This document shows positions 1 to 8,176 of a stretch of DNA of 25,454 bases, one piece after another. The stretch lies in contig JAFRQC010000022.1 in assembly GCA_017428805.1 (NCBI GenBank), forward strand, positions 1 to 25,454, given 5' to 3'. Positions within the stretch are counted from its first letter, which is position 1, and the number at the start of each line of letters is the position of its first letter. The notes beneath the pieces are model-generated. The model was not told the origin of the DNA. It searched no databases and worked only from the letters and a program-made list of their open reading frames with translations. The translations under genes and the position numbers were made by a program. This DNA comes from Prevotella sp. (GTDB lineage Bacteria; Bacteroidota; Bacteroidia; Bacteroidales; Bacteroidaceae).

Positions 1-321
1 CATCGGTATTTGCAGGAGTATGAGCAACAAGGCAATGGAGAAGGCAATCATCGTCGAACGTACCAATATTCTGGTGACTTCCGACAAATCCCTTCGTCCT
101 AATGCCTGTGATGTCAGACCGCTGGATCCCATACGGAGGAACCCGAACAACCAATAGACAAGGTTGAAGATCATCGAACCAACTGCCACCGCTCCGATAT
201 AGACAGGACTGCCCATATGTCCCACAATGGCCACATCAACCATTCCCAGCAAAGGTACGGTGATGTTCGACACGATGCTGGGCAGCGCAATCAACAGGAT
301 CTGGCGGTCTCGGATGTTCAT
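1..321 (-). CDS. MATE-family multidrug/cation exporter, N-terminal part (cut by window edge)
   Basis: This is the first 107 codons of a gene read leftwards and cut by the window edge. The start is the ATG at 321-319, and the protein begins MNIRDRQILLIALPSIVSN. Established for MATE exporters: an N-terminal helix with a conserved stretch like 'TVPLLGMVDVAIVGHMGS', visible here, followed by a 'Y-IGA-AVGSMIFN' helix and 'GLTSQALGRRD'. These proteins expel drugs or metabolites across the inner membrane using a sodium or proton gradient. A -7 box lies only 8 nt before the ATG, so the mRNA is probably leaderless or nearly so. It is divergent from the symporter at 396. Substrate unknown. Confidence 0.88.
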   Translation of the reverse strand, partial: MNIRDRQILLIALPSIVSNITVPLLGMVDVAIVGHMGSPVYIGAVAVGSMIFNLVYWLFGFLRMGSSGLTSQALGRRDLSEVTRILVRSTMIAFSIALLLILLQIPM

Positions 322-329
322 TTCGAGTG

Positions 330-337
330 CAAAGATA
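330..337 (-). promoter_or_regulatory. -7 box (TATCTTTG) of the MATE gene
   Basis: Read on the minus strand the sequence is TATCTTTG followed by CA, the Bacteroidota -7 consensus TAnnTTTG. It ends 8 nt before the MATE start codon, leaving almost no leader. No clear TTTG -33 box is seen upstream. Confidence 0.6.
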
Positions 338-351
338 ACTATTTTTTCACA

Positions 352-378
352 CGGATTATACGGATTACACGGATTTTT
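352..378 (+). repeat. Three 9-bp direct repeats (CGGATTnnn) at divergent promoters
   Basis: Three consecutive 9-bp units, CGGATTATA, CGGATTACA and CGGATTTTT, lie between the MATE and symporter promoters and run directly into the symporter -7 box. They belong to the same type of short promoter-proximal array seen at 1811-1892, 1917-1946 and 9104-9140. Function unknown; they could bind a regulator or be inert sequence. Confidence 0.7.
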
Positions 379-380
379 TG

Positions 381-388
381 TACTTTTG
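381..388 (+). promoter_or_regulatory. -7 box (TACTTTTG) of the symporter gene
   Basis: TACTTTTG fits TAnnTTTG and ends 7 nt before the ATG at 396. The TTG at 378 upstream of it cannot be the start, because it would lie in front of the transcription start. Confidence 0.6.
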
Positions 389-395
389 CAGGCTG

Positions 396-1811
396 ATGAG
401 CATTATATTGATTGTTTTGGCGTATTTCGCCATCCTCTTCGGCATCAGCCACCTCACGAGCAGACGGGCAGACAACCAGACGTTCTATCGTGCCAACCGT
501 CGTGCGCCTTGGTATATGGTGGCCTTCGGAATGATAGGCGCCTCCATCTCTGGCGTCACCTTCGTTTCTGTGCCTGGGATGGTGCTCACCTCTCAGATGA
601 CTTATCTGCAGATGTGTCTCGGTTTCATCGTGGGATATCTGGTGATTGCCTTCGTATTGTTACCACTTTATTATCGCCTGAACCTCACAAGCATTTATAC
701 CTATTTAGGACAGCGGTTGGGGAATCGCTCCTATATGACAGGTGCCTGTTTCTTCCTTTTGTCGAAGATGACAGGTGCAGCGGTAAGGTTCTATGTGGTC
801 TGTATCATTCTGCAGCAGTTCGTCTTCACCCCTGCCGGCATTCCATTTGCTGTGAATGTGGTGGTGATGGTACTGTTGATTTGGCTCTACACCCGTCGTG
901 GAGGCATCGGCACTTTGGTGTTTACAGACTCCTTCCAGACACTCTGCCTCTTTACGGCACTCATCCTGATTATCCTTTCCGCTATCGACCATCTGCATCT
1001 GTCTGTCGGTGAGGCTGTTAACACCATTGCGCAGAGTGAGATGAGCCGCATCTTCGTGTTCGATGACTGGTTGTCGCCCCACAACTTTTGGAAACAGTTT
1101 CTGAGTGGAGCCTTCATCGCTATCGTTATGACAGGACTGGATCAGGATATGATGCAGAAGAACCTGACCTGCAAGACGTTACGTGATGCCCAGAAGGATA
1201 TGTGTACCTACGGCGTCGCCTTCGTCCCAGCTAATCTGCTCTTCCTCGCCCTCGGTGTTTTGCTGACGATGGTTCTCGGCACAGGTCTTAAGGGTGATGA
1301 ACTGCTCCCCACCTTCATTCAAAGCGTGGCCGACTCTCATCTCTTATCTTTAACCACCTATTTCTTTATCATAGGCATTGTGGCAGCCTCATTCTCCAGC
1401 GCCGACTCTGCTCTTACCTCGTTGACCACCTGCTTCTGCGTAGATATCCGCCGACAACCTGATAATGAGGCGCTTAGAAAGAGGACGCATATCGCTATGT
1501 GTGGTTTCTTTATGTTGTTCATCCTCCTTTTCCGCCAAATCAATTCCACCTCACTCATCGATGCCATCTATATCCTCGCCAGCTATACCTATGGCCCATT
1601 GCTCGGACTGTTTGCCTTCGGACTCTTTACAAACAGACAGCCCAAAGACCGTCTGGTGCCTTATATCTGCATCGCCTCGCCCCTGCTCTGCTATGCTCTT
1701 GACACTACTTCCCAACATCTTTGGAACTACCACTTCGGCTATGAACTGCTGATGCTCAACGGTCTCCTCACCTTTTTGGGCTTGCTTTTGTGGAGCAAAG
1801 AACTTAAATAA
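396..1811 (+). CDS. Sodium:solute symporter (SSF family)
   Basis: An inner-membrane transporter of 471 residues with about a dozen hydrophobic helices. Family marks are the early 'RRADNQTFYRANRRAPWY' stretch followed by a glycine/serine-rich helix (GMIGASISGVTFVSVPGMV), and a middle 'GLDQDMMQKNLTCK' loop with 'SFSSADSALTSLTTCF' further on, both typical of bacterial SSF proteins. These couple sodium entry to uptake of sugars, amino acids, sialic acid or similar solutes. The start is set at 396 because the -7 box lies at 381-388. The stop codon is immediately followed by a hairpin, so it is probably monocistronic. Substrate cannot be told from sequence. Confidence 0.9.
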   Translation: MSIILIVLAYFAILFGISHLTSRRADNQTFYRANRRAPWYMVAFGMIGASISGVTFVSVPGMVLTSQMTYLQMCLGFIVGYLVIAFVLLPLYYRLNLTSIYTYLGQRLGNRSYMTGACFFLLSKMTGAAVRFYVVCIILQQFVFTPAGIPFAVNVVVMVLLIWLYTRRGGIGTLVFTDSFQTLCLFTALILIILSAIDHLHLSVGEAVNTIAQSEMSRIFVFDDWLSPHNFWKQFLSGAFIAIVMTGLDQDMMQKNLTCKTLRDAQKDMCTYGVAFVPANLLFLALGVLLTMVLGTGLKGDELLPTFIQSVADSHLLSLTTYFFIIGIVAASFSSADSALTSLTTCFCVDIRRQPDNEALRKRTHIAMCGFFMLFILLFRQINSTSLIDAIYILASYTYGPLLGLFAFGLFTNRQPKDRLVPYICIASPLLCYALDTTSQHLWNYHFGYELLMLNGLLTFLGLLLWSKELK

Positions 1812-1896
1812 AGCCACAGATTACACAGAAAAACACAGATTTTTTGATTATCACAGAAATTAATCAGCGAGAATCTGTGTAATCTGTGGCTTTTTT
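1811..1896 (+). terminator. 19-bp perfect inverted repeat with T-run after the symporter
   Basis: Positions 1811-1829 and 1874-1892 are exact reverse complements (19 bp) around a 44-nt loop and are followed by a run of T. The arms are themselves made of 9-bp CACAGATTA-like units, and more CACAGA copies lie in the loop. Position and T-run fit a terminator for the symporter gene; the loop is longer than in a standard intrinsic terminator, so a mobile or repeat origin is likely. Confidence 0.6.
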
Positions 1897-1898
1897 CG

Positions 1899-1906
1899 TA
1901 CCTTTG
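1899..1906 (+). promoter_or_regulatory. -7 box (TACCTTTG) of argS
   Basis: TACCTTTG followed by CACC lies 3 nt after the T-run of the preceding hairpin and 45 nt before the argS start. The right hairpin arm occupies the place where a -33 box would be, so repeat and promoter overlap. Confidence 0.65.
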
Positions 1907-1916
1907 CACCCAAAAT

Positions 1917-1946
1917 CGTAAATAGTAAATCCGTAAATCGTAAATA
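1917..1946 (+). repeat. Four ~7-bp direct repeats (CGTAAAT) in the argS leader
   Basis: The leader contains CGTAAATA, GTAAATC, CGTAAAT and CGTAAATA in a row, ending 5 nt before the argS start codon. Such an array could influence ribosome access, but nothing in the sequence proves a role. Confidence 0.65.
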
Positions 1947-1951
1947 GAAGG

Positions 1952-3733
1952 ATGAATATAGAAGCATTGATCAGCAAGGCTGCAGGTGAGGCCGTGAAGG
2001 CACTCTATGGGATGGAAGCATCCGAAAAGATGCTGCAGCTGCAGAAGACGAGAAGTGAGTTTGAGGGTAACCTCACGTTGGTGGTTTTCCCCTTTGTAAA
2101 GGCCGCTCGCAAATCACCTGAGCAGACTGCCCAGGAGATTGGCGAATATCTGGTAAACAATTGTCCGGCCATTGAGAAGTTCAATGTGGTGAAGGGATTC
2201 CTGAACCTCTGCATTGGCGATGGTGCCTGGTTGGAACTGCTCAAGGCTGTCGATGCCGATGAGCACTTCGGTATGAAGCAGGCTACGGACGACTCACCCC
2301 TCGTGATGATTGAGTATTCTTCACCTAACACGAACAAACCTCTCCACCTTGGTCACGTGCGTAACAATCTGTTAGGCTGGTCGTTGGCACAGATTATGGA
2401 GGCCAATGGCAACAAGGTGGTGAAGACCAATATCGTGAACGACCGTGGTATCCATATCTGCAAGTCGATGCTTGCCTGGCTGAAATACGGCAATGGTGAG
2501 ACGCCTGAGTCGAGCGGTAAGAAAGGTGACCATCTGATCGGTGACTATTATGTGGCTTTCGATAAGCATTATCGCGATGAAATCAAGGAATTAGTGGCTC
2601 AGGGTATGGATGAGGAGAAGGCCAAACAAGAGGCTCCGCTCATCAAGGAAGCCCACGAGATGCTGGTGAAATGGGAGCAGAACGATCCTGAAGTGCGTGC
2701 CCTCTGGGAAAAGATGAACAACTGGGTATATGCCGGCTTTGATGAGACTTACAAGAAGATGGGTGTCTCGTTCGATAAGATCTATTATGAGTCACAGACC
2801 TACCTCAAAGGTAAGGCCAAAGTAGAGGAAGGTCTCGCCAAGGGACTCTTCGAGCGTCACGACGATAACTCCGTCTGGGCAGACCTCACCAACGAGGGAC
2901 TGGATCAGAAACTGTTGCTCCGCTCCGATGGAACCAGCGTTTATATGACTCAGGACATCGGTACGGCTGAGATGCGCTTCCAGGATTATCCTATCGACAA
3001 GATGATCTACGTGGTGGGTAATGAGCAGAACTATCATTTCCAGGTACTCTCCATCCTGCTCGACCGTCTGGGCTTCAAGTGGGGTAAGGAACTCGTTCAC
3101 TTCTCATACGGTATGGTCGAACTGCCAAACGGTAAGATGAAATCTCGTGAAGGAACCGTCGTGGATGCCGACGATCTGATACAGCTGATGGTGGAGGATG
3201 CCTATAAAACCTCGATGGAATTGGGAAAATTCGACGATATGACCGAAGAAGAACGTCGTGAGATTGCCCGCATCGTGGGTATGGGCGCCCTGAAATATTT
3301 CATCCTGAAGGTTGATGCTCGTAAGAATATGCTCTTCAATCCTGAGGAAAGTATCGATTTCAACGGAAATACAGGCCCCTTCATCCAATACACCTACGCC
3401 CGTATCCGCTCGATTCTCCGCAAAGCTCCAAGTACTCTGAACACTCTGAATACTCCGAGTACTCTGAACGAGAAGGAAGTTGAACTGATTCAGAAAATGA
3501 ATGAGTTTGGCGCAGCCGTAGAGCAGGCAGGCAAGGACTACTCACCCTCAGGCATCGCCAACTACTGCTATGAACTGACAAAGGTGTTCAACCAGTTCTA
3601 TCACGACTACTCTATCCTCAACGAGCCTGACGAGCAGAAAAAGGCCGTTCGCCTTATGCTGGCCAAGAACGTTGCCAAGATTATCAAGAACGGTATGGGT
3701 CTCCTTGGCATCGAAGTTCCTGAGAGAATGTAA
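1952..3733 (+). CDS. argS: Arginyl-tRNA synthetase
   Basis: A cytoplasmic class I synthetase of 593 residues that charges tRNA-Arg with arginine using ATP. The HIGH signature appears as 'SSPNTNKPLHLGHVRNN' (about residues 124-140) and the KMSKS loop as 'KMKSREGT' (about residues 395-402). The N-terminal Add-1-like domain and C-terminal DALR anticodon-binding domain ('GPFIQYTYARIRSILRKA' onward) are in the usual order, and the length is normal. Odd feature: residues 494-506 (STLNTLNTPSTLN) are encoded by a short near-repeat, in a surface position just after the start of the DALR domain. The next gene begins 24 bp later and may be co-transcribed. Confidence 0.97.
   Translation: MNIEALISKAAGEAVKALYGMEASEKMLQLQKTRSEFEGNLTLVVFPFVKAARKSPEQTAQEIGEYLVNNCPAIEKFNVVKGFLNLCIGDGAWLELLKAVDADEHFGMKQATDDSPLVMIEYSSPNTNKPLHLGHVRNNLLGWSLAQIMEANGNKVVKTNIVNDRGIHICKSMLAWLKYGNGETPESSGKKGDHLIGDYYVAFDKHYRDEIKELVAQGMDEEKAKQEAPLIKEAHEMLVKWEQNDPEVRALWEKMNNWVYAGFDETYKKMGVSFDKIYYESQTYLKGKAKVEEGLAKGLFERHDDNSVWADLTNEGLDQKLLLRSDGTSVYMTQDIGTAEMRFQDYPIDKMIYVVGNEQNYHFQVLSILLDRLGFKWGKELVHFSYGMVELPNGKMKSREGTVVDADDLIQLMVEDAYKTSMELGKFDDMTEEERREIARIVGMGALKYFILKVDARKNMLFNPEESIDFNGNTGPFIQYTYARIRSILRKAPSTLNTLNTPSTLNEKEVELIQKMNEFGAAVEQAGKDYSPSGIANYCYELTKVFNQFYHDYSILNEPDEQKKAVRLMLAKNVAKIIKNGMGLLGIEVPERM
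3431..3469 (+). repeat. Short tandem repeat inside argS
   Basis: Near-copies of TACTCTGAA at 8-10 bp steps encode the low-complexity stretch STLNTLNTPSTLN. The repeat style matches the intergenic arrays of this window, suggesting that the same process inserted repeats into a tolerant loop of an essential gene. Confidence 0.7.
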
Positions 3734-3757
3734 TTTAGCAACGGACTAAAGGACTAT

Positions 3758-4216
3758 ATGCAGAACCCTCCCGACTACCGCAACGACACCGTACTTCCCT
3801 TGCCGATGGAAGTACGGGCCGATGCGTGGGCTGTGGATGCAGCCTGTTCTGGCAATCCAGGTCCGATGGAGTATCAGGCCATCGACCTGCAGACGGGTTA
3901 TCAGGTATTTCACTATGGCCCCGTCCACGGTACCAACAACATCGGAGAGTTTTTGGCCATCGTCCACGCCCTTGCCCTCTGCTGGCAACAGGGCCTTCAT
4001 AACAAAACAATCTACTCTGACAGCTATAATGCCATCCTCTGGGTGACAAAGCGGAAATGCAAGACAAAGTTGGAACGCACACCTCAGACGGAACAGCTTT
4101 TTCAGATCATCGCCCGTGCCGAACGCTGGCTTCAAACCCACAACTTCCGTAATCCCATTATTAAATGGGAAACTCAAAAATGGGGCGAAGTTCCTGCCGA
4201 TTTTGGCCGTAAATAA
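3758..4216 (+). CDS. RNase H-like protein (RNase HI fold)
   Basis: A 152-residue protein with the acidic residues of RNase HI in order: D in 'AVDAACSGNPGP' (about residue 27), E in 'NIGEFLAIVHAL' (about 67), D in 'IYSDSYNAI' (about 88) and a final D in 'VPADFGRK' near the end. RNase HI cuts the RNA strand of RNA-DNA hybrids, as in R-loops and primers. The glycine/asparagine turn after the first aspartate and 'HGTNNIGE' are family hallmarks. It lacks the N-terminal hybrid-binding domain. The start lies 24 bp after argS with no separate promoter seen, so co-transcription is likely. The nuclease role is inferred from motifs. Confidence 0.85.
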   Translation: MQNPPDYRNDTVLPLPMEVRADAWAVDAACSGNPGPMEYQAIDLQTGYQVFHYGPVHGTNNIGEFLAIVHALALCWQQGLHNKTIYSDSYNAILWVTKRKCKTKLERTPQTEQLFQIIARAERWLQTHNFRNPIIKWETQKWGEVPADFGRK

Positions 4217-4224
4217 GAAGAAAG

Positions 4225-4255
4225 ACCTTAGTTTATAAGGTGTTTAATTCTTTTT
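4225..4255 (+). terminator. Weak hairpin and T-rich tract after the RNase H gene
   Basis: A 6-bp stem (ACCTTA/TAAGGT) with a 5-nt loop at 4225-4241 is followed by a T-rich tract. It is A/T-rich and short, so it is only a candidate terminator. Confidence 0.35.
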
Positions 4256-4290
4256 AACTCCTACAAGCGCTTATACTCTGATTTTTTATT

Positions 4291-4298
4291 TAAATTTG
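4291..4298 (+). promoter_or_regulatory. -7 box (TAAATTTG) of the ABC transporter gene
   Basis: TAAATTTG followed by CA fits the Bacteroidota -7 consensus and lies 49 nt before the ATG at 4348, which has an AGGGAAG stretch just upstream. No good -33 box is visible. Confidence 0.5.
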
Positions 4299-4347
4299 CA
4301 AGCAAAATTGCAATTTGACCTATTAGATTTATTACGCTGCAGGGAAG

Positions 4348-7248
4348 ATGACTGATATTCTATTATCCAGTTTCCTAAGTCTGTTTGCCTTGTTTGGCAA
4401 AAAAGAACAAGTGGATGAAGCATGGGCAGAAACCATGCTTGTGAACTTTTTGCGCCATCAGTTCGGTATCCGAAATATCGACACCTATTTGGGCTTCTAT
4501 GGCGACCTCCGGAGTACTTATGACCTGATGGACGACGAGGATCTTGACACGCAGGGTAGCGTTCGTTCTATCTGTTCCGCCCTTCAAGGAAAGATCAAAA
4601 CAAAAGAGAAATCCTTGTTGTTGCTCCGACTGATGGAGTTCTGCGGCTATAAGGAAGGTCATGGTGATGACCTGTTCAAGGCCATGGTGGAGACGCTGGA
4701 GATTCCTGAGGAACAGTTTAAGATGTTCGCCGATTTCGTGGCCAACCGTGAGACGGAGCAGGTGATGCTGCATCAGTTAGAGGATACTGAGGGCCAGTTG
4801 AAGACCTTGCTCGATCCTCATTCCGGTATGCTGCTCTTTACCTATACAGGCCCTGACACGGTGATGCTCAACGATGTGCCTGTGCTGTCGGGTGCTTATC
4901 AGGTGTGGCTGCAGAGCAGTGTGCTGAAAGGAAAGAACCGAAAGCCGGTCTATTATTCTACCATCCTGCGAGCTTATCAGAAGGCTAATGGTCTCGAAGA
5001 AGACAAGAATCATCAGGTGGAATTCTGCGGACGTGACATTAATTTCCGATTCCCTAACAGCAACAACGGTACCCACAACCTCAGTTTCACACTTCAGAGT
5101 GGAGAGTTGCTGGCCATTATGGGTGGCTCAGGAACAGGAAAGACCACGTTGCTCTCATTGCTCAATGGCAGTATGAGGCCTCAGGAGGGCACCATTACCA
5201 TCAACGGTCACGATATCGCTGAGCCGGAAGCCAAGAATCTGATTGGCTTCGTGCCTCAGGACGACCTGCTCATCGAGGAACTGACGGTCTACCAGAACCT
5301 CTGGTACACCGCCAAGCTCTGCTTTGAAGGTATGGATGAGAAGGGTATCGACGAACGCGTGATTAAGACATTGAAGGATCTGGGACTCGACGCCATCAAA
5401 GACCTCAAAGTCGGTTCTGCCATCAACAAATATATCTCCGGTGGTCAGCGTAAACGTCTGAATATTGCTCTGGAGCTGATCCGTGAGCCGGCTGTGCTCT
5501 TCCTCGACGAGCCTACTTCTGGTCTGTCGTCGAGTGATACGGAGATGGTGATCAACCTGTTGAAAGAACAGACCTATAAGGGCAAACTGATCATCGTGAA
5601 TATCCACCAGCCTTCCAGCGACGTCTATAAGCTTTTCGACCGTTTGTGGCTGTTGGACAAGGGTGGCTATCCTGTCTATGACGGTAATCCCATCAACGCG
5701 ATTACCTATTTCAAGGAGGCTGCGGCCTATGCTGATGCAGAGACCAGCGCCTGTCCTACCTGTGGCAATGTGAATCCTGAGGTTGTCCTCAATATCATTG
5801 ATGAGAAGGCGCTTAACAATACGGGTGAAATATCAGAGGAAAGAAAGGTCACTCCAGAACAATGGCATAAGATGTATCTGGACAATCGTCCGGAGTTCGC
5901 TCAACCGAATGTCAGCGATGTGCCCCATTCTGACCAGAAGAAACCAGGACCACTGAAGCAGTTTGCCATCTTCCTGCGACGCAACATCCACACGAAGATT
6001 ACCAACGTCCAGTATCTGTGCATTACTCTGTTGGAAGCTCCTCTGCTGGCCCTTGTCTGTTCGTTCCTGACCCGCTATGCGCCACCCGAAGGCTATACGG
6101 TGATGGACAATAAGAACCTTGTCAGCTATTTCTTCATGGCTGTCATCGTCGCCACCTTCATCGGCATGAGCGGCAGTGCGGAGGAAATCATCAAGGATCG
6201 TGCCCTGCTGAAGCGCGAGAGTTTCCTGCATCTGTCTTACGGCAGTTATATCTGGTCGAAAATCGTCTTTATGGCTGGCATCTCACTGTTACAGACGCTA
6301 CTCTTCATCTTAGTGGGCAACTACATCATGGGACTGCACGGACTCTTCGCAGAGTGGTGGCTCATCCTCTTCGTCACCGCCTTCCTCTCCAACCTCATGG
6401 GACTGTTGCTATCACAGTGTCTGAGTTCTGTGGTGGCCATTTATATCAGCATTCCGATGCTGCTGATTCCTCAGATCCTGCTGTGCGGACTGGTGGTGAG
6501 CTTCTCCGACCTGACGCCGAAGAGCACTACGGGCAATGTTCCTCTGATTGGCGACATCATCCCCTCACGCTGGTCATACGAGGCACTGGCCGTCACTTCG
6601 TTTACGGATAATCCCTACGAGGCACCGTTCTTTGAACTGGACAAGCAAAAGTATGAGAACCAATTCTATAATATGGGTGTCCTCAATGAACTTCAGTCGC
6701 AGTTGGAAACCAAGAAAGACGAGGAGAAGAAAGGCAAGCCCGTTGATCCTATGCACTTGGAAACCATCCGTATGAACCTGCCTGACATCACTTCTTATTG
6801 TCAGATGAAGCCCTATCAAGGAGACTACTCCTATACCTCTCTCTATGACTATATGAAAGAGGCGGAGGATATTCTGGCCAAGCGGAGCAATGACGCAACG
6901 CTCAAAGCAGACAACAAGATGGCAGCTATGATACGCGAACAGGGCAAGGAGAGCATCCTGCAACTGAAGCGTGACAACTATAACATCAAACTGGAGGACT
7001 GTGTCATCGGAGCCGACCAGCGTCAGATGCTTGATGTCATCGACGGTCATCTCGTGCCCCGTATGAGCATTATCTACCTGACGCCTCGTAGCCAATGCGG
7101 TCGTGCACCTTTCTACAGCAGTGAGAAGATTATCGGCTCGTGGCACATCAAGACGCTGTGGTTCAATATGTCCGTCTTGCTGATGATGTGCATCATCCTG
7201 ATCATCCTCCTCTTGACAGACTGGCCTGGAAAGATCATTAGAAAATGA
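4348..7248 (+). CDS. ABCG-like ABC transporter, ATPase fused to permease, with N-terminal helical domain
   Basis: A 966-residue half-transporter. Residues 1-140 form a helical, acidic domain that I would compare with TerB-like domains; residues 140-225 are unassigned. The ATPase follows: Walker A 'GGSGTGKTT' (about 259-267), signature 'SGGQRKRL' (about 364), Walker B 'AVLFLDEPTSGL' (about 381) and switch histidine in 'IVNIHQPSSD'. The order ATPase then membrane domain, and 'PTSGLSSSDT', are typical of ABCG/White exporters. A 'CPTCGNVNPE' knuckle sits at about 469. About five helices lie between 570 and 740, then a long soluble segment (about 770-935), then a last helix at the C-terminus. This soluble loop before the last helix matches the extracytoplasmic loop position of ABCG proteins but is much longer. 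Substrate unknown. Confidence 0.88.
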   Translation: MTDILLSSFLSLFALFGKKEQVDEAWAETMLVNFLRHQFGIRNIDTYLGFYGDLRSTYDLMDDEDLDTQGSVRSICSALQGKIKTKEKSLLLLRLMEFCGYKEGHGDDLFKAMVETLEIPEEQFKMFADFVANRETEQVMLHQLEDTEGQLKTLLDPHSGMLLFTYTGPDTVMLNDVPVLSGAYQVWLQSSVLKGKNRKPVYYSTILRAYQKANGLEEDKNHQVEFCGRDINFRFPNSNNGTHNLSFTLQSGELLAIMGGSGTGKTTLLSLLNGSMRPQEGTITINGHDIAEPEAKNLIGFVPQDDLLIEELTVYQNLWYTAKLCFEGMDEKGIDERVIKTLKDLGLDAIKDLKVGSAINKYISGGQRKRLNIALELIREPAVLFLDEPTSGLSSSDTEMVINLLKEQTYKGKLIIVNIHQPSSDVYKLFDRLWLLDKGGYPVYDGNPINAITYFKEAAAYADAETSACPTCGNVNPEVVLNIIDEKALNNTGEISEERKVTPEQWHKMYLDNRPEFAQPNVSDVPHSDQKKPGPLKQFAIFLRRNIHTKITNVQYLCITLLEAPLLALVCSFLTRYAPPEGYTVMDNKNLVSYFFMAVIVATFIGMSGSAEEIIKDRALLKRESFLHLSYGSYIWSKIVFMAGISLLQTLLFILVGNYIMGLHGLFAEWWLILFVTAFLSNLMGLLLSQCLSSVVAIYISIPMLLIPQILLCGLVVSFSDLTPKSTTGNVPLIGDIIPSRWSYEALAVTSFTDNPYEAPFFELDKQKYENQFYNMGVLNELQSQLETKKDEEKKGKPVDPMHLETIRMNLPDITSYCQMKPYQGDYSYTSLYDYMKEAEDILAKRSNDATLKADNKMAAMIREQGKESILQLKRDNYNIKLEDCVIGADQRQMLDVIDGHLVPRMSIIYLTPRSQCGRAPFYSSEKIIGSWHIKTLWFNMSVLLMMCIILIILLLTDWPGKIIRK

Positions 7249-7291
7249 TTATATATTTAAATACTTTTATTAATAAACAATTAAAAAGCAA

Positions 7292-8104
7292 ATGAAAAAA
7301 TTATCAATTCTCGCTGCAACATTCGCAGCAATCGTTTTCGCATCTTGCGGAAACAAAACCGCACAGAACGCTGAGTCTGCTGATTCAGTAGTGAAGAGTT
7401 TCGAACAGGAGCAGATTGAAGCCAGCATCAAGATGCATGTTGACAGTCTCGCATCTGAGATCGGAAAGCTGAAGATGGTTCCCTTCCTGCAGGCTGACGG
7501 CAATGGTGGCATCCAGCTCACCAAGGAAGAGAAGCAGGTAAAGCCCGACTACCTTCTGGATCCCGCTTCTGCTGAGGAGGCTACCGTGCTCTCTGAGAAG
7601 TATCGTCTGCTGAGTGCCCTCGACGTGGACAAGAGAGTTGCCAAACTCTATGAGATGCCTACCGAGGACTACGACAAGGCCATCACCAAGCTGGCTGCCG
7701 ACATCAACGATCCTTCTTTCAAGGCTCTTGACAATGAGGATAATGCCTCTGTCTCTGAGACCACACAGAAGCTCTACGAGGAGATGGAGAAGAACGGTCG
7801 TCTGAACTACTTCTGGCAGATTGCCGCTGCCTCACTCATTGAGCAGCTCTATCTGGCTAACCAGAACGCAGACAAGTATCTCAGCACCTTCACCGACGAG
7901 GCTGCTGCCAACACTACTTTCCGTGTGGTGCTCATCCTCGACGCCCTGAACCGTTTAGGCCAGTATGACCCCGAGATTCAGCCCGTTTCTGAGGCTCTTG
8001 CTCCGCTGAATGTTCTCAACGCTACAACCGTTGCTGAGCTGAAGGCCCAGATCGCAGAGGCAAAGGATAAGATCATTGCCGCTCGTGAAGCTCTCGTGAA
8101 GTAA
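7292..8104 (+). CDS. Putative lipoprotein of unknown function
   Basis: A 270-residue exported protein. The signal sequence MKKLSILAATFAAIVFASCG ends in a lipobox (FASC, lipidated Cys at 19). The mature part is acidic and helix-rich with no motif I recognise; the last 30 residues (AELKAQIAEAKDKIIAAREA) look like a coiled coil. It starts 43 bp after the ABC gene and is followed by a strong terminator, so it may be the last gene of that operon or have its own promoter in the A/T-rich gap. Codon choice is highly biased, as in well-expressed genes. An envelope partner of the transporter is possible but is only an inference from position. Confidence 0.85.
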   Translation: MKKLSILAATFAAIVFASCGNKTAQNAESADSVVKSFEQEQIEASIKMHVDSLASEIGKLKMVPFLQADGNGGIQLTKEEKQVKPDYLLDPASAEEATVLSEKYRLLSALDVDKRVAKLYEMPTEDYDKAITKLAADINDPSFKALDNEDNASVSETTQKLYEEMEKNGRLNYFWQIAAASLIEQLYLANQNADKYLSTFTDEAAANTTFRVVLILDALNRLGQYDPEIQPVSEALAPLNVLNATTVAELKAQIAEAKDKIIAAREALVK

Positions 8105-8124
8105 GGTACACCTTATTATATATA

Positions 8125-8162
8125 TAGCCCCCGGAGGTCACACCTTCGGGGGCTATTTTTGT
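8125..8162 (+). terminator. Intrinsic terminator after the lipoprotein gene
   Basis: A G/C-rich stem (TAGCCCCCG at 8125-8133 with CGGGGGCTA at 8147-8155) is followed at once by TTTTT. It separates the rightward lipoprotein gene from the convergent ribD gene. Confidence 0.92.
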
Positions 8163-8176
8163 AGGCGATAATGTTC

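Noticed and set aside
227..1012. Open frame of 261 codons overlapping the symporter gene
   Set aside because: It lies in a shifted frame over the symporter coding sequence, and its translation is cysteine/histidine-rich as expected for a shadow frame.
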